A stretch of DNA of 47,914 nucleotides. Origin: Zygnema cylindricum (taxonomy: Eukaryota > Streptophyta > Zygnematophyceae > Zygnematales > Zygnemataceae). The stretch covers positions 129,591-177,504 of the forward strand of contig JBBHKE010001149.1 of assembly GCA_037447655.1 (NCBI GenBank), in the 5' to 3' direction. Shown in pieces: positions 24,163 to 34,612 of the stretch; position 1 is the first letter of the stretch, and the number at the start of each line of letters is the position of its first letter. The notes beneath the pieces were generated by a model. It made no database searches. It worked only from the letters and a program-made list of their open reading frames with translations, and had not been told where the DNA came from. Made by a program: the position numbers and the translations under genes.

Positions 24163-25369
24163 TGTTGAAATTTAAGTATTTTCTATGTCTGTATTAGGAT
24201 AGAAAAGCGCAGAGGCAAACTGGCTCTAACTCCCTTCTCCAAGCCCTCACACTTGTTGTAGTCACTGAAGGCTGGATAGGGAGCCAAAGCCATGGCTGCC
24301 TAGACCTTCTGGAGAGGCACGGGTAGATATTGGTATATTTACCAAAAAAGGATTTGACGGACCCAGGATAGAATCCTGGTACCTACTGTCCGTCAAAACA
24401 CCCGTAGCCGTTAGCTTTGTCCTATAGGTCTAGGACCAATGCCGAAGAACATAGGGTTCGATATATACTTAAAGATGTACATGTGAGATAATTCATTTAA
24501 CGGAAAAACAGATTGTTATAAGATAGACACATTTAGTTTTAGTACGAATTAGGGTACCGCATGAAACAAATGTGCGATACATTTGTTTCGACGACTAGAA
24601 TTAAAAACCGTTCTTCATCGAAAGGTCGTGGTAGGAGCCGATATCGCGAAAATGGCGTTTTAGCGTTTTTCGCACGCCGCCACCCCGGATGACACGTGGC
24701 AACATCTTACGGGTTTACGAAATCTCCGGACGCAAGTTAGCAAGTTCGGATGTGACAGATCTCACTGGTATAGACATGCCGTAGAAATTCCGTACAGAAA
24801 GTACTCCGGCACCTGTACTTTTATGTACGGTACATTCTTGTGATTGGTGCCGTACTTCAGTAGTAGAGGGTTTAGAGAGGGGTGTATGACTTAGTAAAAT
24901 AGTAGGTAGCCGCCTCTCTCCTAGAGTGCTTTTGTATATATAGGTCATATTTGGCCAACTAACTAACTGCTAAGAGGAGCAAATTCAGAGATTCTTTTTG
25001 CTGCGCACTCAGGGGAGTCCAAGCTACACAAGGGTAGAGTCGATCAGAGTTTATTCCTGCCAAGGTGGTGGTATTTCTAAGGGAAAGTCGGGAATGTGTC
25101 CAAATACTCATATTCTAACTTTGCATTCTGTTGGGGAACTGAGCACACAGAAAGTCATTTTTCACAAGGGTGAAGCTGTATTGGGTTTCTGACTGTTGGG
25201 GAACTGAGCACACAAAAAGTCATTTTTCACAAGGGTGAAGCTGTATTGGGTTTCTGACTGTCAGGGTGCCAGTCATTTAGGTTTGTATCAGCTTAGGAGT
25301 CGACACTATCTAGATAAGCTTCTTTAGAATCTGCAAAATCAGTGGGGGAATGGAGCTCACATAATTTCA
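24163..25369 (+). repeat. 3' LTR of copia B
   Basis: Starts TGTTGAAATT and ends ATAATTTCA. Contains the hairpin (24353-24397), ACACGTGGC near 24694, six GTAC sites in 24792-24855, GATTGG at about 24842 and a TATATATA box at about 24933. It carries a 65-bp tandem duplication (25128-25192 and 25193-25257) that the 5' LTR lacks. Confidence 0.88.
25128..25257 (+). repeat. 65-bp tandem duplication in the B 3' LTR
   Basis: Two copies starting CTGTTGGGGAACTGAGCACA, differing at one base (CACAGAAAG versus CACAAAAAG). Only one copy is present in the 5' LTR (about 7335-7400), so the duplication arose after insertion. Confidence 0.93.
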
Positions 25370-25459
25370 CTCCACTAACTCCTCCACTAGGTTCAGCAGG
25401 GGATTTCCACTTTTCCACCATATGGGCAAGACTTGCCAACAACTTGCTATGATACCAAA
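25370..25459 (-). other. E1 gag leader and primer-binding site
   Basis: On the minus strand, the 12-base PBS TGGTATCATAGC (25446-25457) lies 2 bases inside the LTR. It differs at one base from TGGTATCAGAGC, the complement of the initiator tRNA-Met 3' end. The gag leader follows and is cut by element B at 25370. Confidence 0.85.
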
Positions 25460-25922
25460 TGAAAGATAACACGACAACTAAAATTGCACAATAGATACAC
25501 ACCAAATAATATATTCCTCTATAATTCAATATTTTAAAATCATCGTAATTACAAAGCTTCTTTTAATCACTGATCTTTCAACGCCTCCAACTTATACTAT
25601 ACCTTAAAAGATAACTCAACTACTAAGTCTCAACAAATATATATATATGTACACGACCAAGAATGAATATGAGTCAACGTGGCGAAACGTCACAAAACTA
25701 TACGACTGACAATAGGTAGCCGTCGTGACCTACTTGACCAACAAAGAAAGTCAACCACCAACTGACTTGATCTACACGGTATGACAAGAATTTATGCGAA
25801 GCGAAACAAGAAGAAAATTTCCACGTCACTTCAAATATCTAGCGACGAAACTACTTCGTCGCTGGTCGTCGTTTATGAGAATGCCTCGTCGCTAAATGAG
25901 TGCTCAGTACTTAGTCCTAACA
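25460..25922 (-). repeat. 5' LTR of copia E1
   Basis: 463 bp, TG...CA on both strands (TGAAAGATAA at 25460, CCTAACA at 25922). On the minus strand it holds a TATATATAT promoter box at about 25638-25648 and, close to its U3 start, a perfect 9-bp inverted repeat AGCGACGAA / TTCGTCGCT (25841-25849 and 25855-25863). It matches the E2 LTR at 29921-30388. Confidence 0.9.
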
Positions 25923-28420
25923 ATTTGTACCAATGCTAGTGAATCCACTAATTAGGACCTGACAAATTTGATTACGACTTATGTTGTCAACATCTCATCT
26001 TTTGTGGATGGTGTTACCTGTCGTGAAAAAGGTTCCTGGTTTCTTTTGTGAGAATTGAAAACTGGTGGCAGTTATGAAATGCTCCGTTTTATTTCGGAAG
26101 AAGGTGAGTTTGTGCACTTTAGTATTGTGACGACGTTAATGTGTTATAAAAATACCACGGTGTCGATCTTTCCTTGTCACATGAAATGCGCATCACTTTT
26201 TTCTTCGAGTGACTTATTGGGAAAGACTCTATGTCTCTATTTATTCTTGTTTTTTTTTTTCCCCTTGTGATGCCAATGTTAATGGTATGTTGTGAAAATT
26301 CGAGTGAGCATGTAGAGATAATTGTGAAAATTTGAGTGAGCATGTACAGATAATTAAAACAGTTTGGTTGTTTTTGGAGTTTGTGGCTTCACAACCGCAT
26401 ATAGTTATGACCTTTGGGACTCCTCATTCTCGTGTGTTTGTTTTTACATGTCAGTAGTGTTTTGTGTTTTCTCCTTGTGTTTGTACACCTCAACTAACCA
26501 ATCTTGCTAATGCTCTATTTGTTGATTTTTAACTATTTTGTTTATGTCATTCTTGTTAATGCGATAAATATTTGATTTGTGGCTAACCTTAATCTTTCCT
26601 TTATTTAACCTATCAATAAAGGGTTTTCTTAAGAGCTACTGGCAAGTAAAAACTAAAACGATTTTGCACTATGTTTGGACTTTGTTGGCCACGTATACTA
26701 CACTGAATTGCTCCTAGCTCTAATAATACTACACCACTCATCGTTATTAGCGTTAAAGATTTATTAGTGTTAGTTCAAATTTAGAATTTATAATATTAAT
26801 TTAGGGCAAAGAGACGGGGCAGATTGTAGTACACGTTCTTAATGTTGTTAACTCTATTTTGTGATTTCTGGCTAGAAAGTGTAGTGACCAAATTAGTGTT
26901 GTTTTCACTAATAATGGTAAATGGTGTACTTTTGTCTTGTTAGCCGAATCTTTTGGTTAGTAATCGTCCATATCTTTTGGACTGAAGAAATATGAACATA
27001 TTCATAACAATAATATATTGGTTCACTCTGTTCGTTTCATTTATGATATTTTCAAATGACAATATTAAATGATGTCGGACTACGCAAAGAAGAAGAGAAA
27101 AATTGAAAATGTTGACAAGGGCAAGAGTATATGAAATATGTGAGGAAAATACAGGATGAGATTGTTTTATTTCAGCCACATTTTCTTTCAATATAAATTA
27201 TCCTTTTTGTTTCTTCTCCCCACATGTAGTTTTTTAGTTTTTGCACTGCTACTTCATTTTGTTCCCTTACCATCGCGTTTTTTAATAAAGTCAACCATTT
27301 TTTTTATTAGTGTATTATTGTGACATTGTAATGGTATGCAAAAAGTGTAAACCTTGGAAGCCAAGAGTGGAACATTGTTGGTGTTAATGTAAATGTGCAT
27401 TTGAATGACCAAGAAAAGACAGATGCAGTATTTTATGATTACAAATGAAACTATATGTTAATGTGTGAGTCATTGGAGTAAAACTTCAAAATTCAAACAG
27501 GTTGAAACATTGCCAGAGTTTATTTGCACTTTGGAGAATAACTTGAATGTTGACTGGAAATTGTCTTTCTTTTAAAAAAAATCGAGTTGACTTTTAAATT
27601 TGGTTCTCACTTTATTTCATAATAGTGCGGATAGGCTAAGTTGACTGCAGTGTTGTATCACCCGGTTAAACTAAACAAATGTCAAAATGGATAAATACTT
27701 TTTAAACGGTCGGTTTATTAGGACGAACTTCAGTTAAAGCACAGGTTGACGAGAAATAACGATAAGCGACAAATTGTTGGTTGACGTCACCCTGAAAGCC
27801 TATTCCCACCAGAAAAAAATTCACTTCCGCAACAAACGGGCATTCGAATAATGTACGGCTTTCCGAGCACCGATTTTGTTGTTCTCGGAAGTTCCCGAAA
27901 AACCGTACAATAGAACTTCCTCAAAATATTTTTGGAGATTGAAGTCATTAAGGTTGCGTCTTTCTTTGAAACAGGCCAACGGTAAACCCAAAAGCTGATG
28001 AAGCAAAAACAACATCCGAACGGCTATTTCATTGTTTTCGCGCGAAAAAATTTTCCAACTTTGAACCATCGTCGTCGTGAAAAACCGCAGGTTTGTTTTC
28101 GCGCCTATGTTTGACGACGTCGAAGCGTGTGATTGTCACAGGACACCTTCAATCGGAGTTACGTGCCAAAATTTTGGTGTGAACAAGACCCGTTTTCCGA
28201 TGAGTTCTGGGAAAATCATCGGAATGGGCAAAAAGTTACAAATGCTCCGGTGGGAATAGGCTATGAGACTCAAGACAAAACAACATAAAATATCGGTTTT
28301 TCCGTTTAAGTTTCCAAAATAGACGTCCTTCCCAGTCTAACGAATGTCGTACGGAATGTGGATTTCCACTGACAGTAGGCGGGTCCGTACAGTTTTGGCC
28401 CTCGTTTTCTAACAAAGGGG
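25923..28420. repeat. Tandem segmental duplication, unit 1 flank
   Basis: The sequence following the E1 LTR is homologous to that following the E2 LTR (30389-32757), in the same order and orientation and with many small differences. A MITE (27796-28263) interrupts it. It holds no sustained coding frame. Short frames such as 26055-26270 are disrupted between the copies. Landmarks shared by both units include ATTTCGGAAGAAGGTG, CTTTGGACTGAAG-type segments and GTGTTGTATCACCCGG. Confidence 0.88.
27796..28263. mobile_element. 468-bp MITE with 14-bp terminal inverted repeats and TGA target duplication
   Basis: Ends are AGCCTATTCCCACC (27797-27810) and GGTGGGAATAGGCT (28249-28262), a perfect 14-bp inverted repeat with one further base at each end. 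It is flanked by TGA on both sides (27793-27795 and 28264-28266). The paralogous unit 2 reads CACCCTGAGACCC at 32597-32609 with a single TGA and no insert, which is an empty site. The element has no coding capacity; one short inverted repeat (GTACGG...CCGTAC near 27851-27907) lies inside. A 3-bp duplication is typical of PIF/Harbinger-type MITEs, but the usual TWA target is not met, so the superfamily is open. Confidence 0.88.
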
Positions 28421-28424
28421 AAAA

Positions 28425-28585
28425 AGCAGAATAAATTAAAAAGCACGATGGTAAACCATCTGAGTCTGGGGGTACAAAAGGGGTGGCATGACCAACAGTG
28501 AAAAACAACAATAAAAACAAAAAGAGCGACAAAAACACACCCTAAAAAAAGAAAACAACAAAAAGGAAAATAAAAGCACAATGAA
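28425..28585 (+). repeat. Dispersed repeat R1 (GATGGTAAACCATC family)
   Basis: AAAAAGCACGATGGTAAACC followed by ATCTGAGTC, GGTACAAAAGGGGTGGCATG and an A-rich tail with AACAA and AAAAGAAA runs. It is clearly related to 45105-45290 and, less closely, to 46080-46200. Opposite-strand copies sit in both segmental units (about 27180-27290 and 31960-32100). Identity unknown; the A-rich end would fit a retroposed sequence. Confidence 0.65.
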
Positions 28586-29880
28586 GAATTCTTGATCTTT
28601 TCCCATTGGAGCATCCCCAACAAAAAATCCCCTCTACCTGATGAGCTACATCCTCCACTTTCTCCGCCTCTAAATTGAACCCCTCCGTGATTGTTTCCGT
28701 TGTTCTGATAACAACCGCGACTAGTATGTCCCCATTTCTGACTAATGTTACAATATTTGCTTTCGTCTGGGCATTCAAAAAAACCATGCCCAATCTCGGT
28801 ACAATTTTAACGTGTCATCTGATAGGTATCACGTTCATATGATCCTCTCCCTGGGCCCTATGACCTGCCTGCTCGTCCACGGGGTCCAACTCCTCTCCCC
28901 CTAAATCCCCTAAAGTTGTAAGCTCCTCCGTTATCCTCCTCGTGATAACTCGAATAGGATGATCCCTTGTTTTCCTCTTTCAATGTTGCTTTCTCTTTTT
29001 GTGTACTCTTCAAGTGGTTGATAACGTAAGCCAATGTTGGTTTCTCTCGCCCCTTGATGACCTCTTTCGCCACCGCAAACTTGCTTGGAAGACTCCTCAT
29101 GAAGATTAACAACCTGTCTTTTTTTGCAGAGAAGTTATTGAGGAAGTTGAGTTGCTCTATGATGACATTAAACCTTTTGACTCCATCATCAATGGACTCA
29201 TTCCCATTCATTCTAAACCTAATATACTCCTAAAAGAGATAGTTTCTATTTGCCTCAAACCCATTTTCAAACGCATTTTGCAAAGCGGTCCAACAATCAT
29301 GAGCTGTGTCATGAGTTAGGAGATATTCCTGCATAGAATTGCACAACTTTGTATTAGTGTTGTGGAAACCGCCATGTTTTTTTTGTCCCACTTTTTTTTT
29401 CCAGCCGGATCCACGAAAGGATCCGGTCGCGTCTATTCTCTAATCACGATGTCCCAAAGTTTTTTCGGTGTGAATGCTCCTCGAATGTGTCTCTTCCAAA
29501 TTGCATAGTTATAAATTGTGAAGACGATGGTCTTATTGGACACTTTAAGATCATCATCTTCACTCTCCTCCTCTTCCTCTTCATAAAGTTTAGATTTCCC
29601 CTTCTTTTTTTTTCTTTTTTTTCTTTAAGTTGTGAGAATAACCAGTGCCTCTTCTATCGCCGTCATCTCCTTCTGTTTTGAGAAACTCCTCAAAGCGTTC
29701 GAACATTTCCTCGTCCATCTTCACATTTTTCTCCCCCAATTCGTCAAACTTATCATACTATGTACCCCTAACACCTCCTCCACTAACTCCACTAGGTTCA
29801 GCATGTCCCTCTACCACCTCCTCCACTAACTCCACTAGGTTCAGCAAGGGATTTCCATTTCTCTGCCATACTGGCATGTG
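28586..29880 (-). pseudogene. Copia E2 gag and zinc-knuckle region
   Basis: Minus strand: an N-terminal region with an acidic/Lys-rich linker (about 29560-29700); N-Y-A-I-W-K-R-H-I-R and K-L-W-D-I-V-I (about 29440-29510); then F-M-R-S-L-P-S-K-F-A-V-A-K in 28858-29211; an Arg/Gly-rich tract; and the knuckle Y-C-N-I-S-Q-K-W-G-H-T-S-R-G-C in 28542-28793. The second zinc-ligand Cys has become Ser, so the knuckle would be defective. Several frameshifts occur. Confidence 0.8.
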
Positions 29881-29893
29881 TTGCCAGCAACCC

Positions 29894-29918
29894 GCTCTGA
29901 TACCAAGCTCTGATACCA
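29894..29918 (-). promoter_or_regulatory. Tandem duplicated primer-binding site of copia E2
   Basis: On the minus strand TGGTATCAGAGC occurs twice, at 29907-29918 and 29894-29905, separated by one T. Both copies are perfect 12-base complements of the initiator tRNA-Met 3' end. E1 has a single copy with one mismatch. Confidence 0.92.
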
Positions 29919-29920
29919 AA

Positions 29921-30388
29921 TGAAAGATGACAAGACAACAAAAATTGCACAATAGACACACACCAAATAACGTATTCCTCCGTAATTCAATATATTAAGA
30001 ATATTGTAAGTACAAAGCTTCTTTTACTCTTTGATCTTTCAACGCCTCCAATTTAAACTACGCCTCCAAAGATAACTCAACTACTAAGTATCAACAACTA
30101 TATATATGTACACGATTAGGAACGAATAAGAGTCAACGTGGCAAAACGTCACAAAACTATACGACCGACAATAAGTAGCCGTCGTGAACTACTTGACCAA
30201 CAACGAAAGTCAACCACCAACCACTTTATCTACACGGTACGACTAAAACTTACGCGAAACGAAACGAACAAACATTTTTCACGTCACTTCAAATATCTAG
30301 CGACGAAACTACTTTGTCGTTGGTCGTCGTTGCTTTAGCTACGAGAATGTCTCATCGCTAAATGAGTGCTCAGTAATTAGTCTTAACA
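29921..30388 (-). repeat. 5' LTR of copia E2
   Basis: 468 bp, TGAAAGATGA to CTTAACA. It matches the E1 LTR along its length, including the TATATATA box (about 30099-30106). The U3 hairpin seen in E1 is degraded here (AGCGACGAA paired with TTTGTCGTT). Confidence 0.9.
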
Positions 30389-32757
30389 ATTTGTACCAAT
30401 GCCGGTGAATGCACTAATTAGGATCTGTCAAATTTGATTAGGACTTATGTTGTCAACCGCTCGTCTTTTGTGGATGGTGTTACCTGTCGTGAAAAAGGTT
30501 CTTGATTTCTATTGTGGGAATTTAAAACTGGCTACAGTTATGAAATGCCCCTTTTTATTTCGGAAGAAGGTGGGTTTGTGCACTTTAGCATCGTGCCGAC
30601 GCTAGTGTGTTATAAAAATACCACGGTGTCGATCGTCCTTTGTCACGTGAAATGCGTATCATTTTTTTCTTCAAGTGACCCATTGGGACAAACTCTATGT
30701 CTCTATTTATTCTTGTTTTTTTTCCCCCTTGTGATGTCAATGTTACTAGTATGTTGTGAAAATTCGAGTGACTTATGTTGTCAACCGCTCGTCTTTTGTG
30801 GATGGTGTTACCTGTCGTGAAAAAGGTTCCTGATTCATGATTTCTATTGTGAGAATAGAAAACTTGCGGCAGTTATGAAATGCTCCGTTTTATTTCGGAA
30901 GAAGGTGGGTTTGTGCACTTTAGCATTGTGACGACGCTAGTGTGTTATAAAAATACCACGGTGTCAATCGTCCTTTGTCACGTGAAATGCGTATCATTTT
31001 TTTCTTCAAGTGACCCATTGGGACAAACTCTATGTCTCTATTTATTCTTGTTTTTTTTTTCCCCTTGTGATGTCAATGTTACTGGTATGTTGTGAAAATT
31101 CGAGTGAGCATGTACAGATAATTAAAACAATTTGGTTGTTTTTTGAGTTTTTTGCTTTATAGCCGCATATAGTTATGACCTTTAGGACTCCTCATTCTCG
31201 TGTGTTTGTTTTTACATGTCGTTAGTGTTTTGTGTTTTCTCCTTGTGTTTGTACACCTTAACTAACCAATCTTGCAAATGCTCTAATTGTCGATATTGTT
31301 ACTTATCGATTTTGTTTATGGCATTCTTGTTAATGTGGTAAACCTTTGATTTGTGGTTAACCTTAATCTTTCCTTTATTTGACCTATCAATAAGGCTTTT
31401 CTCAAGAGTTACTGGCAAGTAATAACTAAAAAGATTTTGCACTATATTTGGACTTTGTTGGCCACGTGTACTACATTGAATTGCTCCTAGCTCTAATAAC
31501 AATACACCGCTCATCGTTATTAGCGTTAAAGATTTATTAGTGTTAGTTCAAATTTAGAATTTATAGTATTAATTTAGGGCAAGGAGACGGGGCAAATTGT
31601 AGTACACGTCCTTAATGTTGTTAACTTTATTTTGTGATTTCTGGCTAGAAAATGTAGTGACCAAATTAGTGTTATTATCACTAATAATGATGAATGGTGT
31701 ACTTTTGTCTTAAACTTTTTGTCTTGTTAGGCTGATTTTTGTGGTTAGTAATCGTCCATATCTTTTGGACTGAAGAAATACGAACATAGCCATAACAATA
31801 ATGTATTGGTTCACTGTGTTCGTTTCATTAATGAGATTTTCAAATGACAATGTTAAATCATGTCGGACTACGCAAAGAAGAAGGGAACAATTGAAAATGT
31901 TGACAAGGGCGAGAGTATATGAAAAATGTGAGGAAGATACAGGCTGAGATTGTTTTATTTCAGCCACATTTCTTTCATTATAAATTATCCTTTTTGTTCT
32001 TCCCCCCACATGTAGTTTTTTAGTTTTTGCACCGCTACTTCTTTTTGTTCCCATGACTCAGATGGTTTACCATCGCGTTTTTTAATAAAGTCAGCCATTT
32101 TTTTTTATTAGTGTATTATTGTGGCATTGTAATGGTATGCAAAAAGTGTAAACCCTGGAAGCCAAGAGTGGAACGTTGTTGGTGTTAATACAAATGTGCA
32201 TTTGAATGACCAGGAAAGGACAGATGCAGTATTTTATGATTACGTATGGAACTATATTTTGATGTGTGAGTCATTAGAGTAAAACTTCAAAATTCAAACA
32301 GGTTAAAACATTGCCAGAGTTTATCTGCACTTTGGAGAATAACTTGAATGTTGACTGAAAATTGTCTTTCTTTTAAAAAAATTCGAGTTGACTTTTAAAT
32401 TTCGTTCTCACTTTATTTCACAATAGTGCGGATAGGCTAAGTTGACTGCAGTGTTGTATCACCCGGTTAAACTAAACAAATGTCAAAATGGGTAAATAGT
32501 AAATACTTTTTAAACGGTCGGTTTATTAGGACGAACGTCAGTTAAAGCACAGGTTGACCAGAAATAACGATAAGCGACAAATTATTGGCTGACGTCACCC
32601 TGAGACCCAGGTCAAAATAACAGAAAATATCGGTTTTCCCGTTTAAATTTCCAAAATAGACGTCCTTCCCAGTCTAACGAATGTCGTACGAATTGTGGAT
32701 TTACACTGACAGTAGACGGGTCCGTACAGTTTTGGCCCTCGTTTTCTGACAAAGAAG
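30389..32757. repeat. Tandem segmental duplication, unit 2 flank
   Basis: Homologous to 25923-27795 plus 28264-28420. It lacks the MITE and carries an extra internal tandem duplication. It ends at about 32757, after TTTTGGCCCTCGTTTTCTGA, where similarity to unit 1 stops. No gene is supported in it. Confidence 0.88.
30442..31105. repeat. 328-bp tandem duplication inside unit 2
   Basis: GACTTATGTTGTCAACCGCT begins at 30442 and again at 30770, and both copies run to AAATTCGAGTG. The copies differ by a handful of bases and a small insertion (GATTCAT near 30832). Unit 1 has a single copy, so this arose after the segmental duplication. Confidence 0.92.
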
Positions 32758-34612
32758 ACGACTGGTCAATGAAAATAGAGGCGACACCTGTCATTTTCCT
32801 CCGAAAAAACCGTCCTCGAAATCTCTGGCAACTATATTACTGTATTTTGATAACACAGAACAAGCATACAGTCGTGGACACGGTTCAAAGTAGCGCTAAC
32901 CATACACAACCTATGGGGGTTCAAACCATCAGGCAAAAGATGTGATTTTGCCCCTTCTGATTCAAACTTCAATACTTCACATAAAAGCCCCATTCGTGAT
33001 TTTTTTTACTTTTTTTCCGAATATTTATTTTTCACGATTTTGAGCTTTTCATAAATTTCGTGCACTTTTCGCTGTACGGAAAAAAATTGAAAAGAGAGAG
33101 CTATTTTTTGAATCTGCGAATTTGCGGTTATTCATTTTTTACATGTTTTTCTGTTTTTTTTATTTATTATAAAGTTAAAGTCAGTCAGCGCATTTTATAA
33201 ACATTGCATTTGTTCCATGCGCATATTCATTATTTTTCGGCCGTTTTATGCTGGCTGGGACCTCTATAATTCTTCAATGCTTCGTCACAGCACTGTCGCG
33301 ATTCCGATGTGTTACTGTAGCTACTCTTCATCTGATGTGGCATCTCCTACAAGCAACCGTCGTCAACATCGTTCTCCAGGTGAGGTGTTGCAAGGAAGCC
33401 ATAACCACGAGACCAGGTTGGAAGTGGCGACCTCTTAACTGATTCAATGTCATAGTGACAGGCAGAACTTCTCCTGATTTCAAGTTTTTTTAAAATTTAC
33501 CAGATGAAGAGGACCACTCCGCACACATCAGTGTGTTCATCACTGTGTTCATATTGTAAGGCACATTCTTTTCATATTAAGAACAGCTTCCAAGCCGTCT
33601 CCTTTTTCTTTTCACACCATCAAGGGACCTCTTGCTGGAGTGCTAGAAACATTCTCACATGACCAATGGCGAGGCACGTAATTTTGCAGACGTTCAAGCT
33701 CTCTGCTCACTAAAGGGACAACAGAACAGTAGTAACATTTTGGCAATTATCATGACCATCATCATCATCATGAAAGAAAACCAATGACAGAAATTGCTGA
33801 ATCTACACACATGAAGAAGTTTAATCTCAGGCTCCCAGGCTAGAGACAACTTCATGAAAACAAGATTGCAAGAGGACGAGTCAGCATTCCAACTGTCAAA
33901 GAACTGGTACCATCAGCGAATTAATATTGAAGTTCGTAATGTACACAACAACATTCCAAACTATGTACGAGAGAATGTAGTTCTTAATCGTGCATGATTC
34001 ACACAATATTAGTAAGCTTGAAACATTTTTGGATCATATTTTCCAAACATCAATAAGAAAGGAGCCAAACATTACCAATCATACCAACAAAGAAAACAAA
34101 CACATAATATAGATACACAAGATACACATGGGTCACAACTTATCCACCTGATATTTGTCTCCAATTGTCCCTCGCGCCTATAGACTTATGTACGGGATAA
34201 AGCATCTGAAACATTTGATTTTATAAAACATTTGATTTGATAAAACATTGCTTAAAACTGATATCATACTTCAAAGGATCTAAAGTTAACAACATTGCTT
34301 TCGCTGACAACATTGTCAGACGGTAACCTAAATTTACCAAAATTGTGTTCGTGTCCCAAATTTGTTAATTCACCATCATTCTGAGATCTATTTGCAATTC
34401 TCCGCAGAACGTGTGAAGGTTTACTCACAGCAATTACAATCTCAAAATCTCTAGCTCAGCTTCACCTAAACCATCTTACACCTCAACCTTGTTTACAAAA
34501 CAGTTCTAGTCAACAATACAAGAGAAAGGAAAAATGGATGCAAAACCAACCCATACTCCCCCTAAATTGGCAGCTACTTCAGAACTTTTTTTCACCATGG
34601 GGCAACTTTAGC
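32758..34612. other. Intergenic stretch 3' of the AVT1-like gene
   Basis: No gene is supported apart from the AVT1-like fragment at 33303-33438. AT-rich sequence with poly-T runs (about 33000-33180), a CATCATCATCAT run at about 33758-33771 and the presumed 3' UTR of the minus-strand transporter gene just above 34500. Confidence 0.7.
33303..33438 (+). pseudogene. Inverted fragment resembling AVT1 exon 1
   Basis: The plus-strand frame reads S-S-D-V-A-S-P-T-S-N-R-R-Q-H-R-S-P-G-E-V-L-Q-G-S, aligning with S-L-S-D-V-A-S-P-P-E-N-I-P-P-R-H-S-P-G-D-E-F-Q-G-S of the transporter N-terminal region (about codons 41-65). The DNA matches in blocks such as GTGGCATCTCCT and CATTCTCCAGG/CGTTCTCCAGG. It lies on the opposite strand, about 1.2 kb beyond the gene's 3' end, and carries no transmembrane part. 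It is probably a decayed duplicate of exon 1. Confidence 0.6.

Larger units (their letters stand above)
28586..30388 (-). mobile_element. Copia element E2 (minus strand), 5' portion
   Basis: This is a paralogue of E1: 5' LTR (29921-30388), tandem PBS, gag and zinc-knuckle region, stopping at about 28586 near the start of protease where repeat R1 begins. Because the sequences outside both LTRs also match, E1 and E2 are products of segmental duplication, not two independent insertions. Confidence 0.85.

Noticed and set aside
30512-31095. Two similar plus-strand frames of 71-102 codons
   Set aside because: They are the two copies of the 328-bp tandem duplication, and the unit 1 version (26055-26270) diverges in length; no sign of protein conservation.
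31710-32054. 114-codon minus-strand frame in unit 2
   Set aside because: The same region in unit 1 is broken by frameshifts and lies in the R1 and segmental repeat; no protein similarity seen.
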